The translations under genes were made by a program, and so were the position numbers. From positions 1 to 22,331 of the forward strand of contig DDSP01000003.1 of the NCBI GenBank assembly GCA_002343445.1: a stretch of DNA of 22,331 nt, read 5' to 3'. The stretch is from Chthonomonas sp. UBA2387 (GTDB taxonomy: Bacteria; Armatimonadota; Fimbriimonadia; Fimbriimonadales; Fimbriimonadaceae). Below the pieces are notes generated by a model. The model worked only from the letters and a program-made list of their open reading frames with translations. It was not told where the DNA came from and ran no database searches. Below are positions 15,194-22,054 of the stretch, in pieces (the first letter of the stretch is position 1; each line of letters opens with the position of its first letter).

Positions 15194-16302
15194 CCCAAAA
15201 GCCTCGCGAATTGGAAGAGGATGATGAAGCACAAGATCAGGGTGATGAAGCCGCTGTAGTCGTGGAACGCCATGCCGGCCTCGTGCCCGAACTCGTTGCC
15301 GACCACGCCGATGAGCGCGATGCGGAGCCCGTTGATGAACAGGGCCAGCGGGATGACGAGCAGCACCATGGCGAGGTTGCCCCACCACTTCAGCTTGGCG
15401 ATGAGCACGAAGAAGAACGTAAAAGCCGTGAGCGCCAAGACCAGCTTCAGGCCGCTGCAAGGCACGGCGACGTTCAACGTGAACCGGTTCAACAGGATCG
15501 TCGTCACGTCGTCGCGGTACGGGTTCAACGCGAACGCCTTGAGAAGACTGTAGGCGACGTCGGTGCTGATGATCTGAAGCGGGTTCAGATAGATGTCGAT
15601 GATCATCGTCCAGATCGGCAACGCGAACGCCAGATAGACGATGGGCAGGCTCAGAGCGATCATCCATCGCCCGCCGGCCACGAACCACACGCCGAACATC
15701 AGCGAAAGGAGGAACAGCAGCGACAGGAACGCGTCGATCTCCTGAATGTAGGCCGGGCGCAGGATCCAGATGATGGGTAGGAACAGAATCAGGGCAGGCC
15801 AGAACGGCCTCACGGGGAGCGAACTCAGGCCCTTGAACGACCCATCGTCCTCGCCGACGAACACGGAGCGTTCGACCAGATATTGGAGCCCGGTCAACAC
15901 CCCGCCCGCCACCAGCACCACTCCCGACCACATCAGCGCCGACGTGTTGAACGAACCCGTCATCAGCCGCACGACAGGAATCGCGAGGGCCGAAACCGCA
16001 GTCAGCGAGGCGAACGTGGACCACAGACGAGGGCCGGCGTTCCACCAGCGGAAAATGACGTAGCCCGAAATCAAGGGAACGAGGAACCCGTGGGAGTAGT
16101 AGCCGTCCTCGCTGAGCCACAGCTCCGGCATCGCCTTGATGAGCGGCCAGAACGCCGCGACCAAGCCGAGAAGAAGAGCAATACCAGGCAGGAAAGCGGG
16201 CGACTTGAGCAACAAGTCCAAGCTGAGGCCGCCCAAAGGCGACTTGGCGGCTGGCGCCGCGTCCACCTTTGCTTCTGTCACCTGTCCCGCACCTACTTCC
16301 AT
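15181..16302 (-). CDS. Exosortase (exosortase/archaeosortase family transpeptidase)
   Basis: This 373-residue, many-helix inner-membrane protein belongs to the family that recognises a C-terminal PEP-CTERM signal, cuts it and passes the protein on toward the cell surface. The three catalytic residues are visible in their usual contexts: Cys282 in VAVPCSGLKLVLAL, Arg327 in FINGLRIALIGVVGN and His347 in GMAFHDYSGFITL. The N-terminal 35 residues are soluble and Ala/Pro-rich. It is longer than many exosortases (about 280-300 residues): the region around 85-180 holds extra helices and a loop. Start ATG 16302 is preceded by TAGCCT 12 bases upstream and follows the glycosyltransferase stop by 82 bases. 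The stop overlaps the EpsI start. No protein in this window ends in a recognisable PEP-CTERM tail, so its substrates lie elsewhere. Confidence 0.95.
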   Translation of the reverse strand: MEVGAGQVTEAKVDAAPAAKSPLGGLSLDLLLKSPAFLPGIALLLGLVAAFWPLIKAMPELWLSEDGYYSHGFLVPLISGYVIFRWWNAGPRLWSTFASLTAVSALAIPVVRLMTGSFNTSALMWSGVVLVAGGVLTGLQYLVERSVFVGEDDGSFKGLSSLPVRPFWPALILFLPIIWILRPAYIQEIDAFLSLLFLLSLMFGVWFVAGGRWMIALSLPIVYLAFALPIWTMIIDIYLNPLQIISTDVAYSLLKAFALNPYRDDVTTILLNRFTLNVAVPCSGLKLVLALTAFTFFFVLIAKLKWWGNLAMVLLVIPLALFINGLRIALIGVVGNEFGHEAGMAFHDYSGFITLILCFIILFQFARLLGWKE

Positions 16303-16384
16303 GGATTGCTTGCAAGGCTACCGCACCGGCAAGGCGTGCCGCTGTCCGACGCCATTTGTCCGACTCTACCGGGGGTCTCTTTCA

Positions 16385-17554
16385 TCAAACTCTTTTCAAC
16401 CGCTCGGGGTTCCGGACACAGGCTTCGATTGCGTCCAAAGTCAGATCAACGGTTCGGGCCCAATCGAATCGTTGCGCTTGGACAAACCCCTTGGCGACCA
16501 TCTCGTCGCGGCCGGACCCTCTGAGGAATTCGCCCATCGCCCCGGCAATGGACTCGACGGACCTCGCCTCGAAGTACCGGCAGGCATCCCCGCCCACCTC
16601 CATCATCGCCGCATGGTCGCCCGAGAGAACCGGCGCCCCCGCACGCATGGCCTCGAGAACCGGGATGCCGAACCCCTCGTAGAGCGAAGGGAAGACGAAC
16701 GCCTCGGCGGCAGCGAACAGGGCGGGAAGGTCCTCGTCGGGCACATAACCGAGAAACGTCACGGCGTCGCCCAATCCATGCTGCGAAATGAACTCGCCGA
16801 TATCGCTCTCGCGCCAGCCCGGGGCGCCCGCGACGACCAATCCGACGTCGGCGGTGGAGGGGTCGCTCCGCACCACCGCCAAAGCCTCGATCAGGCGGCG
16901 CAGGTTTTTTCGGGGTTCCAACGTGCCCAGCGTGAAAAAGAATCGTGGTTGGGCGACGCCCAAAGCCTCCAATCGCTGACGGGAGTCCTCGCGGGCAATG
17001 GGCGGCGCGTCATTGCCAGGTCCCAACGGAGTCACGGCGATCGGAGACTGGCGTCCATAGACCCGGCGGATGTCGCTCGCGGTGGCCTCGCTGTTGGTGA
17101 GCACCAGGTCGGCGTTCCGGCACGCGTAAGCCAGCGCCCACTTCTGGTACACCGCCTTGCGCCGCTTGAAGAACTCCGGGTAGAGGACGGGCACCAAGTC
17201 GTGGATCATCACGACGCGCTTGGCAGAGCACTTGCACGGGAGACCCGTCGCCATCGAAAACCAGGCGTCCAACCGGTGCGCCTCGACTTCCGACGCAGGC
17301 CTTGCGAATTCCCACCACACACGCTGCGGCCGACGGCTGAACGAGACCTCGTGGAACCGGAGACCTCCCGCGAGCCAACGATCTTCGAGCGGCATTCCCG
17401 ACGGAACATAGATCTCGTACCGGTGTCCGCGCCCCCGCTCCGCGAGTCCGTCCAGCATGCGCATCACGTAGCGCCCGATCCCGGCCTTGCGGTAGCCGTC
17501 GCGCGTGTCGAGCAATACGGCACTGACGCCGATGCGCAGCGGCCTACCGTGCAT
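16385..17554 (-). CDS. GT4-family glycosyltransferase (second of a tandem pair)
   Basis: This 389-residue GT-B-fold enzyme should transfer a sugar from a nucleotide-sugar donor to a growing glycan at the cytoplasmic face of the membrane. The N-terminal domain has the acceptor-side pattern DGYRKAGIGRYVMRML and MIHDLVPVLYPEFF; the C-terminal domain has the linker LGTLEPRKNLRRLIEAL. The donor-site EX7E motif is Glu293 and Glu301 in YEGFGIPVLEAM. ATG 17554 (MHGRPLRIGV) is chosen; the open frame further upstream overlaps the preceding gene. The start overlaps the stop of the first glycosyltransferase by 11 bases, implying coupled translation. Long stretches align with that neighbour (HDxxPxLYPEFF, NSEATASD, GR, WVTPL-type text), so the two probably arose by duplication. 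Donor and linkage cannot be read from sequence. Confidence 0.94.
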   Translation of the reverse strand: MHGRPLRIGVSAVLLDTRDGYRKAGIGRYVMRMLDGLAERGRGHRYEIYVPSGMPLEDRWLAGGLRFHEVSFSRRPQRVWWEFARPASEVEAHRLDAWFSMATGLPCKCSAKRVVMIHDLVPVLYPEFFKRRKAVYQKWALAYACRNADLVLTNSEATASDIRRVYGRQSPIAVTPLGPGNDAPPIAREDSRQRLEALGVAQPRFFFTLGTLEPRKNLRRLIEALAVVRSDPSTADVGLVVAGAPGWRESDIGEFISQHGLGDAVTFLGYVPDEDLPALFAAAEAFVFPSLYEGFGIPVLEAMRAGAPVLSGDHAAMMEVGGDACRYFEARSVESIAGAMGEFLRGSGRDEMVAKGFVQAQRFDWARTVDLTLDAIEACVRNPERLKRV

Positions 17555-18677
17555 GAAGCTCCTTGAGCGCCCGCAACGTGGCCTCTGCCGTGCGTCGCCA
17601 GGTAAAGGCACGCGCGCGTTCCAGCCCCTGAGCGATGCGGTCGCGGCGGACGTCGGCTCGCTCGGTCAGCGTTTCGGTAAGGGCTTGGGCGATCGAGCCG
17701 GGGTCGCTCGGGTCGGCATAGGTGGCCACGTCGCCGCCCACTTCGGGCATCGAAGAGGTTGCACTGGTCACGACTCTGGCCCCGAGTGCGAACGCCTCGA
17801 GGATGGGTAGGCCGAAGCCCTCGTAATGCGACGGGTAGGCGAAGCACTCGCAACGCGCCATGAGCGTGGCGATCTGAGCGTCGTCCACGAACCCGACGAA
17901 ATCCACGCGCCCTTCCAACCCCAGTTCCGCGACGGTCTGGTAAACGGCATCGTCCTTCCAACCCTTCGGACCAGCCACCACCAAGCCAAGATCGGCTTGC
18001 TCGGGTCGGCTGGCAATCTCCCCAAAGGCCCTGATCAGGCCCACGAGGTTCTTCCGCGGGTTGATGCCGCCCACGTTGAGGACATAGCGTTTGGCCCGCA
18101 CGCCGAGGGTGTCCAGTTCGTCGTCGGAGACCGACGACGCTTCGCGGCGCATCGCGCCCAGGTCGGTCGCCAATGGAGTCACCCAGATCGGCTTCGTCCG
18201 GCCGAACAGGCGTCGCACGTCGCTGGCCGTCGCTTCGCTGTTGACCACCAGCCCCTCGGCATGGCGGCACGCGATCCCGATGGTCAGCTTCAAAGCGTGG
18301 AGACGTCTCTGGTCGAAGAACTCGGGATAGAGGAAAGGGATGACGTCGTGGACCATGCTCAAGCGCTTGACGCCCCCAAGCACTGGGGCCGCCCCATTGA
18401 TGTTGAAGAGCACGTCAGCCCCCCGCCGCTTCGCTTCCGAACGAAAGCGCACGGTGTGCCACCACGTTCGGTTGCCGGGTGGGATGGGGAACACCTGCAC
18501 GTTGGCGTGTCGCCACCCCTCGGGCACGTCGAACACATCCCGAACCCACAGGTGGTATTGGATCGAACCGTCCAAACCGAACAGATGATCGAACAAGCCG
18601 ACCGCATAGCGATGGGTGCCATCGCGCGCGATCCCGGGTTCGCGCGTCAGGTGGTAGGCGTCCAAGGCGACTGTCAT
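17544..18677 (-). CDS. GT4-family glycosyltransferase (first of a tandem pair)
   Basis: This 377-residue GT-B-fold glycosyltransferase opens the minus-strand cluster. It carries the same layout as its downstream neighbour: REPGIARDGTHRYAVGLFDH near the N-terminus, MVHDVIPFLYPEFFDQRR (108-125), NSEATASDVRRLFGR (146-160), the linker GGINPRKNLVGLIRAF and the donor-site EX7E motif, Glu286 and Glu294 in YEGFGLPILEAF. The start ATG 18677 (MTVALDAYHLT) has a TACGCT box ten bases ahead on its strand. It is divergent from the RmlC-like gene with 47 bases between starts, so the sugar-nucleotide enzyme and the transferases may share control. The product is likely part of a surface polysaccharide; which sugar it adds is unknown. 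Confidence 0.94.
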   Translation of the reverse strand: MTVALDAYHLTREPGIARDGTHRYAVGLFDHLFGLDGSIQYHLWVRDVFDVPEGWRHANVQVFPIPPGNRTWWHTVRFRSEAKRRGADVLFNINGAAPVLGGVKRLSMVHDVIPFLYPEFFDQRRLHALKLTIGIACRHAEGLVVNSEATASDVRRLFGRTKPIWVTPLATDLGAMRREASSVSDDELDTLGVRAKRYVLNVGGINPRKNLVGLIRAFGEIASRPEQADLGLVVAGPKGWKDDAVYQTVAELGLEGRVDFVGFVDDAQIATLMARCECFAYPSHYEGFGLPILEAFALGARVVTSATSSMPEVGGDVATYADPSDPGSIAQALTETLTERADVRRDRIAQGLERARAFTWRRTAEATLRALKELHAR

Positions 18678-18687
18678 AGGCGGGTTC

Positions 18688-18693
18688 AGCGTA
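18688..18693 (-). promoter_or_regulatory. TANNNT -10-like box (TACGCT) before the glycosyltransferase operon
   Basis: On the minus strand TACGCT lies ten bases before the ATG at 18677. The same hexamer precedes the DinB-like gene (2371-2376). It shares a 47-base gap with the plus-strand TAATCT box, giving back-to-back promoters. Confidence 0.4.
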
Positions 18694-18713
18694 AAGGTAC
18701 CAGCCGCCGTCCA

Positions 18714-18719
18714 TAATCT
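18714..18719 (+). promoter_or_regulatory. TANNNT -10-like box (TAATCT) before the RmlC-like gene
   Basis: TAATCT is five bases before the GTG at 18725, with no room for a Shine-Dalgarno sequence. It supports GTG 18725 as the start of a leaderless message. Confidence 0.45.
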
Positions 18720-18724
18720 CGCCT

Positions 18725-19198
18725 GTGGAACCTCAGGATACGGGCATTCCGGGCGTTTTGGTGCGTCCTTTGCGGCGTCACGACGACTGGCGCGGCTGGC
18801 TGATGGAGTTCTATCGCGACGACCTCGGGCCCGAAGGCTTCCGTCCCGCCATGGGTTACCTGAGCGTCACGCGTCCGGGCATCGCTCGAGGCCCGCACGA
18901 GCATCGCGACCAGACCGACGGCTTCGCCTTCCTCTCGGGCGAGTACGAGTTGTTCCTATGGGAGAACCGGCCCGGTGAAGCCGAGGCCTCGGTGCGGTTG
19001 CGCGTGGGCGAATCAAACCCGGTCTTCGTGGTCGTGCCCCCCGGAGTCGTCCATGCGTACCGCAACGTCGGCGAATCGGACGCGTTCGTGATCAACATCC
19101 CCAACCGATTGTACGCGGGGTGGATGCGTCGCGAACCCGTTGACGAGATCCGCCACGAAGACACGCCCGAGTCTCGGTTCCGCTTGCCCGAAGCCTAG
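18725..19198 (+). CDS. dTDP-4-dehydrorhamnose 3,5-epimerase-like (RmlC-type) cupin
   Basis: This 157-residue single-domain cupin has the pattern of the RmlC superfamily, which epimerises or isomerises dTDP- or other NDP-keto-sugars on the way to rhamnose and related deoxysugars. Seen in the sequence are the His-rich active-site strand (ARGPHEHRDQTDGFAFLSGE), a central beta run (YELFLWENRPG), the proline-turn motif FVVVPPGVVHAYRN and a closing VINIPNRLYAG with the tail PVDEIRHEDTPESRFRL, matching the RmlC ending that carries an EIR..D-like pattern. It is a little shorter than classical RmlC (about 180 residues), so a different keto-sugar epimerase or isomerase is possible. GTG is the start, backed by the TAATCT box. 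It diverges from the glycosyltransferase operon, which suits a sugar-donor supply role. No rmlA, rmlB or rmlD is in view. Confidence 0.8.
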   Translation: MEPQDTGIPGVLVRPLRRHDDWRGWLMEFYRDDLGPEGFRPAMGYLSVTRPGIARGPHEHRDQTDGFAFLSGEYELFLWENRPGEAEASVRLRVGESNPVFVVVPPGVVHAYRNVGESDAFVINIPNRLYAGWMRREPVDEIRHEDTPESRFRLPEA

Positions 19199-19201
19199 GG
19201 T

Positions 19202-19975
19202 CTAGCCGCCGCGATAGCCGTTCGGATAGAACGTGAAGAACAGCGTGCCAAGGGCAGAAGTCGGCTTGTATTGCTCGAAGAAAGCCCGCTTCTCGCCAAC
19301 CTCCCAGCCGCGGCCAGGCTCGGTCGAGTGCATGGCGAACACGCTGTAGCCCTGATATCGCTCGTCCGGGTCGGCCGGGTTCGAGCGGTAGGTTTCGCGC
19401 GCGAAGTCGAGCGTGAACGCGAGTTGCTCGCACTTGCCCGCCCAAGTCGAAAAGCCCTGTGTCCCGTAGCCGACCGTTCGCAACGCTTCGTCCTCGCCGG
19501 CCAGCCCGGTGGGCAACGCGTAGGTCAAGGTCAGCACGTGGCTCGAAAGAGCTTTGAACGTGACCTGCGCATGCATCGCCGCCGAGTAGTCGTAGCGGTC
19601 CTTTCCATGACCCTTGACCGATGAAGCCGAGAGGTCCTTCGGGTTGCGCCTGAACGAGACCGTGACCCCGTCCAGAGTCCCTCCGACCGGAGCTTCGAGC
19701 ATGCGCCGGTGATCCAAGGTCTGGATGGCCTTGAAAGGCACTTTGATCTCGACCACCACGTCCTGCTTGGTCGGGTTGTGGAACACCGTTCGCGATGCGT
19801 ACGACACGTCCTTCGTTCCCAACAGGGCCGTCACGCTGTGGTACTGCAGGACCACGGGATTGCCCCCCGGAAGGGAAGCCGAGGGCACGCCGGAGATCAT
19901 CACCGAAGCCGCGGCGGGGGCCGCGAGCGCCAACAGAGCCATCACCATCGCATGGTTCTGACGGGTGAGCGGCAC
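19202..19975 (-). CDS. Exported protein of unknown function
   Basis: This protein has about 257 residues. A signal peptide is clear (NHAMVMALLALAAPAAASV). GTG 19975 gives a basic n-region (MPLTRQNHAM) ahead of it, and ATG 19948 or 19942 are alternatives; the frame is open further up to 20083 but that part lies across the neighbour's promoter. The mature protein is beta-rich, with PVVLQYHSVTALLGTKDVSY, VVVEIKVPFKAIQ, LSSHVLTLTYALPTG and CEQLAFTLDFARETY, and ends with an aromatic run (LFFTFYPNGYRGG). The Asn-Pro-Thr phrase after an early strand (RTVFHNPTKQDVVVEIKVPF) reads like proteins that treat polypeptide as a surface or interface layer, but I cannot name a family. It lies tail to tail with the RmlC-like gene (three bases apart) and head to head with the M32 carboxypeptidase. 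Confidence 0.75.
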   Translation of the reverse strand: MPLTRQNHAMVMALLALAAPAAASVMISGVPSASLPGGNPVVLQYHSVTALLGTKDVSYASRTVFHNPTKQDVVVEIKVPFKAIQTLDHRRMLEAPVGGTLDGVTVSFRRNPKDLSASSVKGHGKDRYDYSAAMHAQVTFKALSSHVLTLTYALPTGLAGEDEALRTVGYGTQGFSTWAGKCEQLAFTLDFARETYRSNPADPDERYQGYSVFAMHSTEPGRGWEVGEKRAFFEQYKPTSALGTLFFTFYPNGYRGG

Positions 19976-20024
19976 GGGTGGTTTCCCAGGTCCCGGGTCC
20001 CGCGAAATGGCCGGAGTCAATCGG

Positions 20025-20030
20025 TAACAT
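20025..20030 (+). promoter_or_regulatory. TANNNT -10-like box (TAACAT) before the M32 carboxypeptidase
   Basis: TAACAT is nine bases before the ATG at 20040. The intervening bases (GGTGCGACC) hold no Shine-Dalgarno sequence. The same hexamer precedes the S10 peptidase gene. No good -35 box is seen on this strand. Confidence 0.45.
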
Positions 20031-20039
20031 GGTGCGACC

Positions 20040-21530
20040 ATGTCAGCCCTCCAAGCCCTCAAAACCAAGCTCGCCGACATCAATGCCCTCGAAGCTGCGG
20101 GGGCCGTGCTGGACTGGGACCAGCAGACCTATATGCCGCCCAAAGCGGTCGAGGCGCGCGCGCGCCACGCCTCGGTGTTGGGCCGATTGGCGCACGAAAT
20201 GTGGACCTCGGACGAGTTGCAGACCCTCCTCGGTCGAGCCGAGGCCGAGGCCGAGCCCGGATCGGTGGATGCCGCCTTGGTGCGCATCGTGCGCCGTGAA
20301 ACGAGCCTCAAAACCAAGATTCCCGCACAACTGGTCGAGCGGAAGGCTCAGTTGGCCGCCCTCGGCCACGAAGTATGGGTCGAGGCTCGCGCGGCCTCGG
20401 ACTTCGGCAAGTTCGCCCCGACACTCGCCGAGATGGTCGACATCGTCCGCGAGGAGGCCAACTGCCTGGGCGTGGGCGACTCGATCTACGATCCGCTGCT
20501 AGACCAATACGAAGAGGGTTCGACTGCCGCCGATGTGCGGACCATGTTCGAAACGATCAAGCAACCGACCGTGGACCTGGTGCGCGCCATCCGAGAGACG
20601 AACACCCAGCCGGACACGGGTCGCCTCATCGGCGAATGGGATCAGGGTCGAGCGTCCGAGTTCACGCTGAAGGTCGTCCAAGCGATCGGCTTCGACCTGC
20701 AACGCGGCCGGCAAGACGTGGCCCCGCACCCGTTCTGCACGAACTTCTCGGTCAACGACGTTCGCTTGACCACCCGCTTCAAGCCGTACATCGGCTCGGC
20801 GATCTTCGGTTCGCTCCACGAGGCCGGGCACGGCATGTACGAGCAGGGCTCGCCCGAGGAGTGGGACGGCACGCCGCTGGCGGGAGGCGTCTCGCTGGGC
20901 GTCCACGAGAGCCAATCGCGCCTTTGGGAGAACATCGTCGGCCGCAGCCGCGCCTTCTGGGAGCACTTCCTGCCCTCGCTCCAAGGTTCGTTCCCGGAGT
21001 TGGATCACTACAACTTGGACTCGTTCTACGCAGCGGTGAACAAGGTCGAGCCGAGCCTCATCCGTGTTGAAGCGGACGAACTCACGTACAACCTGCACAT
21101 CCTGCTGCGGTTCGAAATCGAACTCGGCATGCTCGAAGGCACGCTGGCGATCAAGGACCTGCCGGAAGCGTGGAACGAGAAGATGCGCGAGTACCTGGGC
21201 ATCGTCCCGCCGAACGACGCGCAGGGCTGTTTGCAGGACGTCCACTGGTCGGGCGGCTCGATCGGCTACTTCCCGACGTATTCGATGGGCAATCTGTTGA
21301 GCTACCAGATCTGGGCGAGGCTCCAGCAGGACATCCCCAACACCGACGACCTGATGGCCAAGGGCCACTTCGCCCCGATCTTCGAATGGCTGCGGGAGCG
21401 CATCTATGCGCAGGGCAGCCGCTACACGCCGAAGGACTTGGTGGTGCGCGTCACGGGCAAACCGATGGGCGCCGACGACTGGATGTCGGGGATGAAGTCG
21501 AAGTACAGCGCCCTGTATCGGTTGGCGTGA
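20040..21530 (+). CDS. M32-family metallocarboxypeptidase (carboxypeptidase Taq type)
   Basis: This 496-residue cytoplasmic zinc enzyme, the usual length for the family, removes C-terminal residues from peptides with broad specificity. The zinc motif HExxH is HEAGHGMYEQG (His260, Glu261, His264), and the third ligand is Glu290 in the family signature GVHESQSRLWENIVGRSRAF. Other M32 landmarks are the N-terminal AAGAVLDWDQQTYMPPKAVEAR and the C-terminal DVHWSGGSIGYFPTYSMGNL with QIWARLQQD. No signal peptide is present. ATG at 20040 (MSALQALKTK) fits the family's start and is backed by the -10-like box nine bases ahead. It is the second carboxypeptidase in the window, but the two are unrelated in fold and metal use. 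A structured region follows its stop. Confidence 0.97.
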   Translation: MSALQALKTKLADINALEAAGAVLDWDQQTYMPPKAVEARARHASVLGRLAHEMWTSDELQTLLGRAEAEAEPGSVDAALVRIVRRETSLKTKIPAQLVERKAQLAALGHEVWVEARAASDFGKFAPTLAEMVDIVREEANCLGVGDSIYDPLLDQYEEGSTAADVRTMFETIKQPTVDLVRAIRETNTQPDTGRLIGEWDQGRASEFTLKVVQAIGFDLQRGRQDVAPHPFCTNFSVNDVRLTTRFKPYIGSAIFGSLHEAGHGMYEQGSPEEWDGTPLAGGVSLGVHESQSRLWENIVGRSRAFWEHFLPSLQGSFPELDHYNLDSFYAAVNKVEPSLIRVEADELTYNLHILLRFEIELGMLEGTLAIKDLPEAWNEKMREYLGIVPPNDAQGCLQDVHWSGGSIGYFPTYSMGNLLSYQIWARLQQDIPNTDDLMAKGHFAPIFEWLRERIYAQGSRYTPKDLVVRVTGKPMGADDWMSGMKSKYSALYRLA

Positions 21531-21538
21531 TGTCTGGA

Positions 21539-21580
21539 GGGGCACGCTCCGTCGTGCCCCCAAAAACGTGGACACGACGG
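21539..21580. terminator. Two overlapping hairpins between convergent genes, probable terminator
   Basis: The gap between the M32 carboxypeptidase and sepF holds two perfect but mutually exclusive stems. One pairs 21539-21546 with 21553-21560 (GGGGCACG/CGTGCCCC, six-base loop). The other pairs 21549-21556 with 21573-21580 (CCGTCGTG/CACGACGG). They share bases 21553-21556. An A5 run (21562-21566) lies between, which reads as U5 on the minus strand inside the second stem's loop. Confidence 0.5.
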
Positions 21581-21612
21581 AAGCGGGGCCGGACCAAGAC
21601 GATGAGTGCGGA

Positions 21613-22029
21613 TCAGTTGTGGCGGTTCAGTGCGCCGACCGAACGCCCGGCGGCGTCCTCGACATAGACCGTCGGCGGCGTAAGAATCCACACATCCTCG
21701 CCCACCTCGATCCACGTGCCGTCGTGCGCAAAGCTCACGCCGTTCAGAAAGTCCTTGATCTGTCGGCGCAGGTTCGGTTCGGTGTCGGCCAGGTTGAGCA
21801 CCTGCAACTCGCCCCGCTTGATGCCGGCGCCAGCGGCATAGGCTTCTTCCAAAGCCTGAATGTCCTTGCGCACGGTCACGTGGGTGTCGTAGCTGGGCCG
21901 AAGGTTGCCGACGCGGCCCGAGACGGAGTCGAATTCTTCGGAGGATTCCTCCTCCATGTTGTCGCGGCGCGTCCAGCCGATCATGCGGGTGAAGAGACCC
22001 GGCTTTTCTTGCAGTTCTTGTTCGTCCAT
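21613..22029 (-). CDS. sepF: Cell division protein SepF
   Basis: This 138-residue protein is the FtsZ-binding membrane anchor that helps tether and align the Z ring. The plan fits SepF: a short N-terminal amphipathic segment (KPGLFTRMIGWTRR) for membrane binding, an acidic linker (MEEESSEEFDS), then the core domain with VTVRKDIQALEEAYAAGAGI, ELQVLNLADTEPNLRRQIKD, FLNGVSFAHDGTWIEVGEDV and WILTPPTVYVED. These match the conserved strand and glycine dimer segments of the family (VVVNL, RILDFLSG, FLLTP). ATG 22029 (MDEQELQE) is chosen; the frame is open upstream but overlaps the preceding gene. It begins 25 bases after the YggS-type gene's stop, the same order as ylmE-ylmF in Gram-positive and cyanobacterial division clusters, so co-transcription is likely. 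Confidence 0.92.
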   Translation of the reverse strand: MDEQELQEKPGLFTRMIGWTRRDNMEEESSEEFDSVSGRVGNLRPSYDTHVTVRKDIQALEEAYAAGAGIKRGELQVLNLADTEPNLRRQIKDFLNGVSFAHDGTWIEVGEDVWILTPPTVYVEDAAGRSVGALNRHN

Positions 22030-22054
22030 GATTGCGATTTCCCGGTTCGTCCCT

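Noticed and set aside
15194..16315. Extension of the EpsI frame upstream as an exosortase-EpsI fusion
   Set aside because: The extension is a different frame of the exosortase gene and has Arg-rich shadow text. Exosortase and EpsI are separate proteins here, overlapping by 13 bases.
20011..20020. TTGACT on the minus strand as a -35 box for the exported protein at 19202-19975
   Set aside because: No -10-like hexamer lies at 16-19 bases downstream on that strand; the region there is GC-only.
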